DNA of 64,000 nucleotides from the NCBI GenBank assembly GCA_036898135.1, contig CM072511.1, positions 23,546,631 through 23,610,630 on the forward strand, given 5' to 3'. This DNA is from Oncomelania hupensis. Its lineage: Eukaryota > Mollusca > Gastropoda > Littorinimorpha > Pomatiopsidae. The stretch's first letter is position 1; every line of letters starts with the position of its first letter. Positions 20,966-33,130 of the stretch are shown here, one piece after another. The notes under the pieces are model-generated. The model made no database searches. It was given only the letters and a program-made list of their open reading frames with translations, and was not told the origin of the DNA. The translations under genes were made by a program, and so were the position numbers.

Positions 20966-22019
20966 TTCCAGCCTAACAGCAGTATGTATACCTAGTAAGT
21001 AATACTGTTACTGCTGGTATTAAAACAAATCCCTAAATGATGCACTGCCAGTCATTATCATTCATCTGTTTGGTTGGCAGAATTTTCAAAAAATGGCGAC
21101 TTACCCATTATAAAACTGGAAGTGGCGGTCCTTAAGGATTTTTTAAAATCAGGATCACTATACATTGTTTCGTGAAGTCGTTATCGCGCCCTTCCCCCCT
21201 TTTCCCTCCTATACCCACCAACCTCCATTCACACTCCCACCCACCCCTCTTCTGATTTCCAGACGAAAGAAACTGTTTTACAGGGGTAAACTATTTGACA
21301 CGCCAACCTGATCCTCGGCCTCAACCAACACCATCGACTCGACCTCCACCCACACCCAAATTCTAGCAGGAACTGGAGGGGGGGGGGGAGCGACGCTATG
21401 CCCTACATGTGGAATCAGGAATCCTCCGTGGATGTGTCGCCGACACAAAGTTATACAAACAAAAAGCTGAAGAAACCGCTAGCGTTCTGATATCCCAAAG
21501 AATATAACATACTCACATGGAGTGTCGATCACTGCCCGGAGATGGTGTCATGAGCTTTTAAATCATTGTCGGAATGAAACGCATCTAGCATCTTTGAGTG
21601 GGATCCTGTTATTCAATGTTGGGCGTTCAGGAAGCTGTTAGTACTTCACAGTGCTTGTTATAATACCCAACGTGAGTGTCAGAGCCTGTAGTGCTCGATT
21701 CCATGTGCTTTAAAATAGTGTAGAGTTAAACGTCGGATGTATCATTCCTGTAGGATCTGTCACCCAATGTTGGTAGTTCAATTTTTAGTGCCTGCTATTC
21801 TGCGTATGGGTTAACTAAAAGAATCTTTATTTAAGCATCCGCAGTTTAGAGGAATGGACTTTAGCATGTTTGGGTAAGTTGAATGTTACAGGTCTTGTTG
21901 TTAATGCTGATGCTGATGATGGTGATGTTGAAGATGAAGAAAAAGATGATAGTAATGTTGTTGTTGTTGTTGTCTTATTCTTCTTCTCTCTGTCTGTTAT
22001 TTTTTGGGTTTGAACACTT
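20966..22019. other. Unassigned sequence
   Basis: I see no gene. Contains a G-run near 21380 and a short TTG repeat at 21957-21972. Small reading frames here lack any recognisable feature. Confidence 0.5.
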
Positions 22020-22356
22020 TATTGTTCCTTTATATCGGGAAATTCTGGGCCGGCTTTCCTGGGGAAGGCGGAGTCGCCGGCTTTGGGCGAGCCCAAATCC
22101 CACCTACCTATTATTTTAGTTTGTTTGTTTTAAGTAATTTTGCTGGGGGAGCAAACCGGAGTACCCGAAAACACCCCCTACCCCCTCTGTCCCTCCTCCC
22201 CACCCTCCCCGAGACGTTGCCCTAGTCAAAAGTAAATAATATTCGGAAAAACATAACGCTTATAGGCGAGATCGATCCCACACCTGTCAGGCGCCATTGG
22301 TTTCTAGCCTGTGGACAATGCAAGTTAATCCCGCCTTAGACCACGCGGCCACAACG
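22020..22356 (-). mobile_element. tRNA-Ser-like SINE (minus strand)
   Basis: On the minus strand from 22356 the sequence reads like a tRNA: box A region TGGCCGCGTGGTCTAAGGCG and box B region GTGGGATCGATCTCG, with a long variable-arm-like part as in tRNA-Ser or Leu. The body holds a CTCCGGTTTGC-type motif (plus strand CCGGAGTACCCG near 22159), also present in the SINE at 24422. A second copy of the head is at 35717. The left boundary is uncertain. Confidence 0.7.
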
Positions 22357-22550
22357 TTCATGTGTCGCCTCTTGTTGTAGTTGATGCTGTAGTTGTATTC
22401 TCCTCCTCCTTCTTCTTCTGTCTCTCAGTCTGTCTGTACTGTATTTAGGCTAATGTATGCGATCAATAACTGGAAACCTTATTTGCCTTCGATAGCAACT
22501 TACACAAGTACATTTGCGAAGTAATTATTTACTGTTACCCGTCTTAATAT

Positions 22551-22764
22551 TAGGCCAAAAAGAAGTCTGTTTACGGTAACATAGGATACAAATAGGATCA
22601 ATAGATAGGCTTTTTTTGGCTTTTTTCCTAAACATTTTTCACCTTGAGTGCGATTTTTTGGGTATATTTTAATTTTTTTCCCCAGCCGATCCCCAAAAAA
22701 TTAAGCGTCGGGCCAACAAATTAGTTTCGGTCGGGATACCGTAAACATACATTTTTTGGCCTTA
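22551..22764. mobile_element. MITE-like inverted-repeat element, family M1, copy 1
   Basis: The ends are inverted copies of one another: TAGGCCAAAAAG...TGTTTACGGTA on the left, and TACCGTAAACATACA...GGCCTTA on the right, about 30 bp each. The 214-bp body has no coding capacity. A second related copy lies 160 bp to the right. A TA target duplication is possible but not certain. Confidence 0.65.
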
Positions 22765-22842
22765 TAAAAGGTGACTTTAACTTCCGTTATAGGTACACTA
22801 TAACGCAACCACATTATACTTCCAACATACTATAATAACTCG

Positions 22843-22849
22843 AATAATA

Positions 22850-22912
<63 letters not shown>
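22843..22912. repeat. (AAT)n microsatellite
   Basis: About 70 bp of AAT units with one interruption, between the two M1 copies. Confidence 0.95.
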
Positions 22913-22921
22913 GACGCTTTA

Positions 22922-23164
22922 TAAGGACAAAAAAATCTCTGTGTACGTTAACATAGAAGAAAAAATAAGGTCGGTAGGTCGGCTTCTTTTGTTTTGTTTT
23001 TAAGCCTTCTCCACCTTGAGTGCGATTTATTTGGCTTTTTTCATTTTTTTCCAGAGAATTCCCACCCCCAACCCCTCCCACCCACCCCCCAAAAAAACGT
23101 TTAGTGGCAGGCCAAAACTTTAGAATAGGTCGGGATACCGTAAACAGACATTGTTTGGAGGCCT
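22922..23164. mobile_element. MITE-like element, family M1, copy 2
   Basis: Shares with copy 1 the internal CACCTTGAGTGCGATTT and GGTCGGGATACCGTAAACA motifs and the outer GGAC/GGCC ends. It is diverged and has extra C-rich sequence in the middle. Same orientation as copy 1. Confidence 0.6.
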
Positions 23165-24421
23165 AACGTAGTCCCAGTTATAACAATAAATGAGATCTGG
23201 ATGGGCCAGTCAAGCAGTTAGCCATTGCCCTACATAACTGCCAGTTTTCCATTCCTTTTCTTATCGTTGTTGTTGAACTGTCCTACATCATTCCATTTCT
23301 GTCGTCCATGTTTCCGGCGTACCCGTCCCCATTTACAATAACAGTTCCAGTTCCATCCACCAGTGGAACCCCTTCATTTATTTGTCCACATCTCCTTTCT
23401 CCCGTTTTGTTATCTCTTCTCCCACCTCCACCCCCTATTCCCACCTCCCTAGCCTTTTCTGGTTGCGCTCCCCATCATCCGGGTTACATCCTCGACTCCA
23501 TTTGCTTTCGCCAACCAGGCCTGCTCACCCTTCATATAAGCTCTTGGTTTTATTTGTTTTATGTCCATACATCACTCTTAACATGTCCATTTCCTCACTT
23601 TTGACACTGAAATACCCTTATCTCCCCTTGCACCCTCCTTCGTCCCCCATGCACTCGCTTCCTGTTGTACGCCGCGTCAACCTAGTTACTGCCCCTTAAC
23701 GCCTCTCTAGGATTTCACTCCCTTCCCCTCTACCTTCCACCTCTCCCACCTTCCTTCACCCTACACTTACCTTCCTTGCCCACACATCCCTGCAGATGCT
23801 ATCACGTCGAATTTTATTTGAAAGCCAAAGAACGAAAAATCCATTTTTCTGCTGGTAAGAACTTGCAAAGCAGCCATGTTGAAACGGTGGCGTGGCGGGG
23901 ACCAGTCATTTGCTTGACAAATGAGACTAGGGCCCGGATTTTATGAAGCCGCTCTCCCCAACCATTCGACGAGAACCCCGGAACCATGTAGTTTGAAACT
24001 GAAAAGCAGAGGCATTTTCCATTTAAAAGTGGAACGCGCGTCCTCGCTGACGTTGTGACAATTTGTTTTAGATAGCATAATCTAATAACAATGACGATGA
24101 GAGTATTTTTAAAATGTTTTATTTCGAGTAATAGTCGTCAACCATTCGGACGAAATTGGGCTGGCCTACTCGGCGAGCACGCGGCACTCTGGATAAGCGG
24201 GACTAGTACCAGTAATTGGGTGTGGTTTTGTATCTGGTATCCGTCTTTAAAGATCCTTTCGATGAAATAAATGCATACGCAGACAAGACATCGGCTCATT
24301 GTCTCATCCAAAAGAATTAAAACCCATGTTATGAACAGTTGTTGTATGTGTTGGTTTTGTGTTTGTTATTTTCTTTATAGGAGCTAATGCGTCATCTGTG
24401 ATTTCTTTGCGGCGTTTATAG
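23165..24421. other. Unassigned sequence, C-rich on the plus strand at 23280-23800
   Basis: Nothing recognisable. The proline/serine-rich short frames here are by-products of C/T-rich sequence and show no domain. Confidence 0.5.
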
Positions 24422-24795
24422 TGGGGTGGCCTCGTGGCGCAGTGGATAAGTCGCCGGTTTCCTATGCTGAAGGTCGCGGGTTCGATTCCCGCAAGGGGCG
24501 AACGTATGCGACTTAGGTACGAGACTATTGAGGTCATCGAGGGTTTTCTCCGGGCACTCCGGTTTCCTCCCTCCCTTCAATAATGGTACAGGATGCAGTC
24601 AATATAAAAATTTCAAAAATAAAAATTCGATTTTCTTCCGTATTCTAATAGCGATCTCCCTGCCTTTACACCACCTGTTTGAGTGATGTATGTGTATTTG
24701 GTGTGTGTGAGGGTAAAAATGAGACAGGTGAGCGTGTATGTTGGTATAGATCGCCGCGCTTTGAGCCTTGGGGAAAGGCGCGTACATAGCTTCCT

Positions 24796-24869
<74 letters not shown>
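24422..24869 (+). mobile_element. tRNA-derived SINE with (ATT)n tail
   Basis: The head has perfect pol III boxes: TGGCGCAGTGG (box A, 24433) and GGTTCGATTCC (box B, 24480). The body contains GGTTTTCTCCGGGCACTCCG and GGTTTCCTCCC, resembling a conserved central domain of metazoan SINEs. The tail has GCTTTGAGCCTTGGGGAAAG followed by a 72-bp ATT array. The flanks of the tRNA part do not pair as an acceptor stem, so it is not a tRNA gene. A broken copy lies at 45216-46520. Confidence 0.8.
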
Positions 24870-24996
24870 GTAGAAGCTACACTCCAGAGCTGACTGGAAG
24901 AGAGTGATTCCATATTGCTTTTTTTTCCCAACATTCAGTTCTACCCCTCATTCACACGCATCTTAGAAGTGAGTCTGGAACTCTGTTGTGTAACTA

Positions 24997-25110
24997 ATCC
25001 TATCCTATCCTATCCTATCCTGTCCCATAACTCGGAGGTCGTAGGGGCCCCACAGATGATCGTTTAACCAGCATACTCCATCTTTCTCTGTCCTCAGCAG
25101 CCCTGATGTA
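24997..25110 (-). mobile_element. RTE-like LINE 3' end fragment
   Basis: Starts with TCCTATCC pentamers and continues with the same 3' end as the LINE at 18543 (ACAGATGATCGTTTAACCAG). Severely 5'-truncated. Confidence 0.8.
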
Positions 25111-25487
25111 TCACTAAGTGGACAGTTTTCGATCTTTGAATCTTTCAAGTGGAACTTTTCCTAACGTTGTTCTGCTCCTTTACAACAAAACCGCGGATTC
25201 TATGCACACAAGTGCCTGTTTACATGTGAAAGAGACAGCAGTGTTGGCAAATTTTTTTTAATACAGTTGGGCGTTGCTGTTTCGTTAGTAGCCTTTATAG
25301 GTGTATGAAAGTTTCAAACCCAAATAATTATTGGAACACTGGAACATTTGTTATGCGCTTTGAGTCAGGAGAAAAGCGCCTATAATTATAGCGACCAGAT
25401 GTCTGCAACTTTCAGCATTCATTTGACTAGCTGTCTAAATATACAGAATACAAAAGTAAAAACAATACAATTTTGCAAGATTTCGTA
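25111..25487. other. Unassigned; contains a SINE-type tail
   Basis: At 25353-25390 is a GCGCTTTGAGTCAGGAGAAA-type motif, the usual tail of the SINEs in this window, without a recognisable head. Otherwise nothing seen. Confidence 0.5.
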
Positions 25488-26060
25488 CATTACATTACAT
25501 GATTATTGCTTTAGGTCCAGCGGACTCCACCGAGCCAAATCAGGACCGGACAACCCCCAATCCGCATAAAAGATCTGCTGAAACAACCATAGTGGTAAAA
25601 CTGAAAGCTCTCCACCAGCCAGTCACTTTACAATAAAGACATCCCACGCAGGGGACGTTGAGGCTGTACTCTAATTTATCGAACCCCCGTTTACAAAAAC
25701 AAAATAGAATACAAACATCATTATAAAATATCAACAAAACACATACATATAAAATGCCTACATTGCTAAATAATAACATCATAGGAAGCCATAGTGACCA
25801 CCTGGCAGAAAGCATCCAATATTCCCAAGCTGATCCAACAGACCTCATACACAAATAAGGAGTCTTGTCCCGGAAGAGTTTTCAAGAAAAAAGGTAGGTG
25901 ACTGGTCTAGCAAAGAAGAAGATAGTATAGCAGATTGATAGAACAGAGCAGGAATGAGAAAGAGCAAATGAGAAAGACAGCGACAGTGGGAATTTAAAGC
26001 ACTAAATTTCCAGAAAGTGGGGATACTATTTATACTGAAACCCCCGGCACCCCAACGGGG
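25488..26060 (-). repeat. Repeat A, copy 2 (about full length)
   Basis: Inverted relative to the copy at 47911. On its own strand it begins with CCCCGTTGGGGTGCCGGGGG, has a TATAAATAG near the start, and ends in ATGTAATG-type repeats. There is no open frame of note. It could be a SINE-like or LTR-like element; the class is not settled. Confidence 0.8.
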
Positions 26061-28140
26061 TCAAGATTTCGTAGGGCACATAACATTGTCATGTCATGGG
26101 TGGTTTGTAATTATGCTGAAAGGACAACCCACTCATCATTTAACGATCTGTCGACAATCAGTAGCAAGGACCTTCGATAATCTGTTCGGCATTGTTGAAA
26201 TGCGATGCAAGCTCATCTAGTTTCAAGCAGCAGAGCACGCATCTTCGTAGATCAAGATGTAGGAAAGTAAAGTTAGGTTTGCTGTAATATAATTTCGGCC
26301 TTAACTGTAACTGCACATGAAAGGAAGGGTTCGTCTTTTCTCTTTAGAAACTCGCAGACGCTAGGAAGTGAAACACAGGAAATTGTTTCTGTGCAACTTT
26401 CAAAGAATGCAGGGATACAAACATGTATTGTGAATTTGAACAGGAAATCGATTTAGAATGTTTTGGCTCGCCGTCCTTTGGGACAAAAACTCAATATAAT
26501 AAAAAAAACTGAAAATGTATTATTTCAATATGTCCAGGCATAGTCATTATACCACAAACGTTTTCTTATTACTAACGTTGTTCTTTGCAAATCGCAATGA
26601 AAATCTAAATATAGTTTTGTAATTTTAATATTGTACATGATTACAGAAATAGATTTTGCCGTTTTGTCTTGTTTTTGGGAGAGAAATATCAATTTTAAAA
26701 AAACAGCATTCTTAGAACTTCGATCGTATGTTTCATACATTTTCTGCTGGCAACTCAGGCTTAAAATATATTTTGATAGTACATTCACATGTAACAAAGA
26801 AAACGTTTGATATCTAATAATTGTATAAATTTTAAGTAGGAGTTTAAGCTAGCAAAATTGTCACATTGTTAATGTTAAATCTGTTTAATTAATGACTTAA
26901 TTCATGTATTTATATATTGGGTTTTTAATTTGTAACAAAATAAAATTGTTGTTCTTGGTGTTCTAAATTACTATGTGTACAGACCTTAAATTAAATAAAT
27001 GAAAATGTCAACTTAGTTTTTTTTTCATCGCACAAAATAAAAAGGGAGTACAGACGTACAGGTTCAGTTTTGTAGTCTACGTGATCAGGAAGTCGTGTTT
27101 TACTTTAAGGCTTAATGTTCTACGGGAACTGATTTTTCGATTCAGTTGTTAAAGCTACAATAAGGAATCCTGTGTTTTAGAAAGTTTTCTGACAACTTCG
27201 TTCCTTGCTATTTACATACAATGCGTATGCCATAGAACTAAAATTTACATATTTACATTATCACGATTTTGATGCCTTGCCATGTCCCTAATCGGGAGAG
27301 AAACATCACACTTTTACGCTAATTACCACAGTTGTTCTATTAGTCCTTCTTATGTTTTAATATTTTAAAAAGATATTGTATCTGTGGCAACTTGCCAATG
27401 AAAACTGAGAACTTCACAAACATGTATTTTCAATTGTGTAGGTGATCATGAAGTCGTTTTTAATTTTGAATCTTTTGAGAAACAAAACCCCATAACTTTC
27501 GCTGCTGAAACCATCGGGTTTTAGGTATCAGTTGTCTTTCTAGAAACATTGTTCAACATATTCGCAGTTGTTTTGTTGCTGTTGTCGTGGAAAAAAATTA
27601 TTTGGAAGGATTTAGATTAGGCATGGGGAATTGTATTCTTCACCCGAGCGTGCGAAATTCGACCTGCCTTTCTCATTGAAAGCATGGCAGCCGCAAGAAC
27701 AGCGCCATCCAGGACAGTGGGTAACAATAAAATTCGTACCTTGAAAATGTCGTGATGTGGTAGAAACGGCTTGATGACAGTAGATAAAACCTGGCTTTTG
27801 GAGAACACTCCTTCAGTGGGCTAAGACGTGCACAGGTAAAGGGTTTACAGGCGAATCTTGGAGGGAATAGGACTTACAGTGTCTGCTTGGTGTGTCTTGC
27901 ACTTCACCGTCTATAGGGCATGAACGACAGGGTCTTTAGAGAGGCCGAAGATGGAACGCATGCGCGCATAGAACAAACCGCGGTTTATAATAATTACTCT
28001 CATCGGAAAGAAAGGTTTTTAGTTTCAGTATGTTTGTGTGAGTATTTGTGTTTGTGTGGGTGCAATTCATACCAGCAAAAATCTTTTTACAGACAAGTTT
28101 AAAATAAGTAACCGACAAACCGAACAAAAACAAACAAAAA
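26061..28140. other. Unassigned AT-rich sequence
   Basis: No gene, RNA or repeat that I can support in about 2 kb. Confidence 0.5.
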
Positions 28141-29190
28141 CATGTTGTACAAACTGCGTTCACTGATGGTGTCGCAAAGAATTTTGCAGCAGTGCTACAC
28201 TGCTTTTATTGAGTCTGTGTTAACATTTTCATTCATCTGTTTTTATCAGTCTCTTAATCTCAAAAACCAAAATTCTCTTAACAGTATCTCCAGAACATGT
28301 AGCAAGATTGTAGGCAGAAATCTTCCCCGTCTCTGTGATTTGTTCCAAACAAGGGCCCTGAGCAAGGCCATGAGCATCATTAAAGACCCCACCCACCCCC
28401 TGTGCCCCCTCTTTCAGTGTCTTCCGTCCGGGGTTCGACTCTGTCACTCAAGACAATGAAATGCCGAACAGTTCGCTTCAGTTCCACTTTCATCCCTACT
28501 GCAATTACCTTTTTCAATGCAACCAACAAACGCTGATGGCTCTGCTCAGGACACCTCACCACCCTCAAATTAATAACCCCATCATTTATCTTTATTTGAT
28601 TAATTGCTTTTACAACCAAAATTGTATGTTTTACTTCACTACCCACATGTCCATTGATAATTATCGTGTTTGTGAGTGGGAGTGTATTACCTTTATTTAT
28701 CAACGACCAGTATTGTCTTATTTTTACTTTAGAAATGTGCAATATTCATCAGTATGCGATAGAGTTGTTTGGTATTTTTTACCTTGTTGTCATAATTATT
28801 TAGGATATATTCTGTATGAATGAATGCACAGCTGTAACGATGAATGAGCTAATGTATTACGTGAATGTGTTGTGACTACGCGAGGCTTTTATGACTGAAA
28901 TTTTAGTGCCTATTCTTTTAGTCCTACTTCTTACCTGTAATATTTTTTTACCTGCACGAGGCGTTCGCTCAATCAATGCATAGTTAATTTATGTACGGAT
29001 GATGTGCGTACGGATCTTATGATGTCTGAACCTTTTATATCAGTCTGTGTCCTATTATTGTTCATTATAACTTGTCTTGATGTGTGATACATTTTTTTAT
29101 ATAGAGCCATAATATAATATGATGTGATGAGATTTGTACAATATTTCCATTCCTGTGGTAATAAAGATGTGTTGAATTGAATTGAATTGA
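28141..29190 (+). mobile_element. Non-LTR retrotransposon 3' end with (TTGAA)n tail
   Basis: The frame from 28142 encodes the C-terminal part of a LINE polyprotein (LQQCYTAFIESVLTFS, then SISRTCSKIVGR). It carries on in another frame with RTVRFSSTFIPTAITFFN, which resembles the usual end of jockey-superfamily ORF2 proteins, so there is one frameshift near 28445. An AT-rich 3' UTR of about 640 bp follows, ending in AATAAAG and TTGAATTGAATTGAATTGAA. The element is truncated at its 5' end near 28140 and is dead. Confidence 0.75.
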
Positions 29191-30835
29191 AATCACACCA
29201 ACAAACCTAACTTTGTCCCTAACCCCTCAAAATCAACGCCAGCTTTATAAAACGCCCAGCGATCCTAATGCAACAGCTTTGACTGGAAGTGGATGGGACA
29301 GAAATCCCCAATCCTGGGTTATAGGGCAAGACATCAACATGCATTAAAACGCATCTTCGCACCGTTCTTCCTAACATTACTGCCCGCCACCGACCCCGTT
29401 TTCACTCCGCACCCGCCAATTTTTTACCCCGTTCTTCCTGATATTTCTATCTGATTTTTTTTTCGCGCCATTTTTGTTGGGGTCGGGGTTCCTCGTTTTC
29501 TGTCGTGAAGAAATGTGTTCAACCTTTTAGCAAAGCGCGCTGAGTGAGCCAATATAGAGGCCTGTCATCCCTGCCTAGTACACACTACGCAGCATGGCTG
29601 TTTAGCTAAGGGGAGAGGGGAAATGGGGAAGCAAGAGGGGAGAGAGAGAGAGAGAAAGAAAGAAAGAGAGAGAATGATGTAGTGGTGTTGATGATGATGT
29701 GTTTATGCGTGACCTAACAGAACAACTTCAATTTGCCGTTTTTTTATATAAAAGGTGGTGAAGTACTGTACATGCTAAGCGTTAGTTAGTACTGCTAGGC
29801 AACTAAATAATATAAGGAATGTAAATGTTGTAGAAAAACCAACAATGCCAATCTCTGCTGGAGTTGTCAGACATTGAACTGTTTTATGGAAATGTTAACC
29901 ACGAAGCCAGACGTTTACCAATCGTTTGTACCCGACGACCCTTTTTCCATTGCGGTCTTTAGGTAATTCTGTACATGATTATGCAATTAACGGACGCAAA
30001 GATAGTCATTACGATAGTGCTGTTAATGAATATCTAGTCACTGATTGTTGGGCACTTTGAGCCTTGTGTTTTGGGGGACTTGTGCTCTGCAAACGCAATT
30101 TTCATTTTAGGCGATTCCTTACAGAAAAGTGCTATTAATCGGCGCCAAGATAGTCCTTACGGTTGTATAGTTGACGATATTCTGATAATTGTTTTAAACT
30201 TCGAGCCAATTGTATGATGCGTCGCAGTGTTTATCATCCTGCATGTTTATTTAAGAGACTAGAACCGCGTGAAGACAATGTCACAAAGTCTCTGTCCGGA
30301 TTTCCAAGAAATCTCCATGCCATTCTCAACATCCATGATTATATTGTTCTGATAGCAATGACAGTAAAGTCACGTATGTGCAATAAACAATGTAAATATA
30401 AAAGCAACGACGAACAGCGTATTACAGTGGAAGGAGTGGGAGTGTAGGAATGCAAATAAAGCGGGTGGATACTCCTAGAATGGAGACTGGGCTAAAGGGT
30501 CACAAGGTGTACATGCACAGTATCAGACGGACAGCGATGGAGTCGAAAGATGCTATACATTTCCTAACCCTCGTAAGCAAGTGAAATGGGGGTAGCTTTG
30601 AATGTGAATACATTTGTATGAAAACACAAAAAATAGAAAAAAAAATTGGTAAGCTCTTTCTTACAAAGAGAAGCTCTTGCTAAAACAGAATTTTTAGAAT
30701 GTTACACATTGGGGCCTGGGTGGGGTGCAGAGTAGTTGGAGAAAATGGAGAGCACGACAGCGAAAGGGGTTAAGTATTGTGTAGAAACTACAATGAAGTG
30801 CAGTATCACTTATTTTAATATTTATTTAATCGTTT
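29191..30835. other. Unassigned; purine-rich patch and a diverged local duplication
   Basis: GA-rich at 29605-29675. The segments at 29968-30065 and 30112-30208 resemble each other (GATAGTC(A/C)TTACG, CACTTTGAGCC / AACTTCGAGCC), suggesting an old tandem duplication. No gene. Confidence 0.45.
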
Positions 30836-31258
30836 TTATATAGCGCTTTTCCAGCTCAAGATCTGCTCAAGGCGCTAGGCTATACTGGGTCTAACTCAAG
30901 CCGGCCGAGGCGCCCATTTCCCACCTTTGGGAGCATAGTCTGACCCCCAGACGACTAAGCACAATCCTGGGCGACCGGGGATGATGAGAAGAGACCTACT
31001 GCGTGCTGGCTGTAGCGTCCGTCCGTCCGGATCGGTAACGTCCATGCGATGGAATGCACAGATTTGATCTCGGTTTATACTCTCATCAGGGCGCAGTGCC
31101 TCACATTTTTTTTATTTATTGTTTTATTTTTTTAAATTATTATTTTATTTTACTCCAGGCTGTTAACGGGGCTTGAACTACTGCCTGTGCAGGCTGCAGT
31201 TTTATCGCCTGACATTCGAGTACACTTCACCACGGAGCCAACTGAGCTCGGTGTACAG
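30836..31258 (-). mobile_element. tRNA-headed SINE, family S3, full copy
   Basis: Read on the minus strand: a tRNA-like head from 31258 with GAGCTCAGTTGG (box A) and AGTTCAAGCCCC (box B); an A/T-rich linker; a body with GAGAGTATAAACCGAGATC; and a tail with AGCGCCTTGAGCAG and AGCGCTATATAAA. Body and tail match 56890-57195 (plus) and part of 50395-50520 (minus). Confidence 0.7.
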
Positions 31259-32549
31259 TATGCATGGAGAGAACAAAAAGAAGGTTTTAGGTTTGGAGAG
31301 AGGGGCAGTGTATAAAAGAAAGGGGGATGAGGAGGGGGGGGGGAATGTTTTTGTATAGAATATCAGACGTACAGGGGTTGTGTCGAAAGGCGCTTTAAAT
31401 CTGCTAACCCTGGTTAGCATGCGACCGGGGTGTTTCCCAGACATATGAATCTGCCAGACCGTCGGAGGCAGGACAAAGCCAGGATGCTAGGAGCAGCGGG
31501 CGGATGGATCCTTGTGTACTGATTCCGACACCAAGTCTCCATCCATAAACCACAAGTAGCCTACGGCTTAGTTAACTTACACACGCGCCATTGTGGTTCC
31601 AGTGAAGTTGATGAAGAAGATGATGTCGATTTGTAAATGAGCGCCGTTCACCATGCACGAAAATCATGCTCAAGGCGCGTACTACCTTTCCATTACATTC
31701 GTTTTATTGCCCATACGCCAGTTTCCATTAAACAGGCGACCTTGACGCTAGCTGAGCGTCAGAGATCTATCAAGCATAGGCTGTGTGTAGGCGTTTGCCC
31801 TCCACAACTTCTAACACTCAGGTTGGGTTCAGCGTCGCTTTCGGGCCCACTGCATGTATAACCTTAGTAACTGGCGCAATTGCGGCAAGCGGTCTATTTC
31901 AATAAAACGACTTAATAACTGTCAATTATTTAGGCGAAGCACCACGAAAGTCCCAATACATGTTTCAACCATCGGGTAATAAGGTTACGGTGATTATTCT
32001 CTTCAACGTAGACGCGCACCCAGTGTCCGTCCGTCCTCCTAAAGCTGCGTGGTTTGTATTTACGCATCTGTCTTCCGTAGTGTTGAAAAGATTTATCATC
32101 GTGGCCCAGTTGAGTCCAGCTGAAAGGTCTTCAGCGGCCAGTCGTTGATCAGTGTTTCGTTCTTTGGTCTATTGTTAAACTCTATTCAGTGAGGTAAGTT
32201 ATCGTTCGAGATCACATACCGCCTATAAAACAAAGTAACAAGGTAATTTTCGGGTATTTGTACGCACTTAAATCTTCCTGTTAGTTATTAAATGAAGTGT
32301 ACATTACCCGAATCCAGTCTAAGCCAGGCTTCGGTGTGGCTTCCGCGAAAATTACATCTAATGCCCTTAATAATAAGTTTTAAAAAAAGAAGGTCCTTTA
32401 AAGCTTAGAGGTATTTTGGGTTTAAGCATTAATAACTTAAATGACAGAAGACAAAATAGATTCAAAGAATAGTGAACGATTTCGTTGTTCTATTAGTGTA
32501 ACCGGTACAAACACCTTAAGTTTCGTTTTCTAGTATTTAAGGAATAAAC
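31259..32549. other. Unassigned sequence
   Basis: Mixed-composition DNA with no recognisable gene; short frames show no domain. Confidence 0.5.
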
Positions 32550-33130
32550 CACAATTCATTACCTTTCGGGGCCAGTTCTGGCTTGAGAGATGTCTTCTGC
32601 AGAAATACAACAAATGTCCAGCACTATACGACATTTATAAACAATTTTGGTTCAGTCTTAATTAGTCTAGAGATTTAAGCTAGTCTGGGAGACCGTACGC
32701 CCTTGTCCGAAACTCATAGATACAGGGAAATACTGTAATAACTTCGTGAAAAAGTCATGAAACGGTTTTCGATTTTTCACCCTTCTAGGTCAGTCGGTCT
32801 GGAATATACGTAATTTTTTGGAATTGCAATGCTTGTTATAAACTAGTCTTTATGGGACGGCCTCTAGGTCCACACAACTGATGATCTATAAGGTTCAAGG
32901 TAAATTAAGTTTTTTAAGGACCTCATGAAAAGTCATTAAACATTGCAAGGATGCCGTGTTTCATTGATACATTTTAGATTGTGTTACCCTTCGAGGTCAG
33001 CCCTGGCTTGGGATCTAGGTTAGAGAAATACAACACAATCATGTTATAAACCAGAGTCTGGGAATCGCCCTCTATAGTGTCCCGACCCCAAACACTCATA
33101 AACCACGGTAAGGGTTACTGTGTCTGTGGA
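32550..33130. repeat. Degenerate tandem repeat, about 220 bp period
   Basis: Three diverged units begin near 32557, 32779 and 32985. Each has (A)CC(C)TT(C)(T/G)(A/G)GG(T/C)CAG near its start, then TTATAAAC about 70 bp later, and a CTCATAAA/AACTCATAGA-like stretch. Noncoding. Confidence 0.5.

Noticed and set aside
24422..24500. Possible tRNA gene
   Set aside because: Boxes A and B are perfect, but the ends do not form an acceptor stem and SINE body sequence follows directly.
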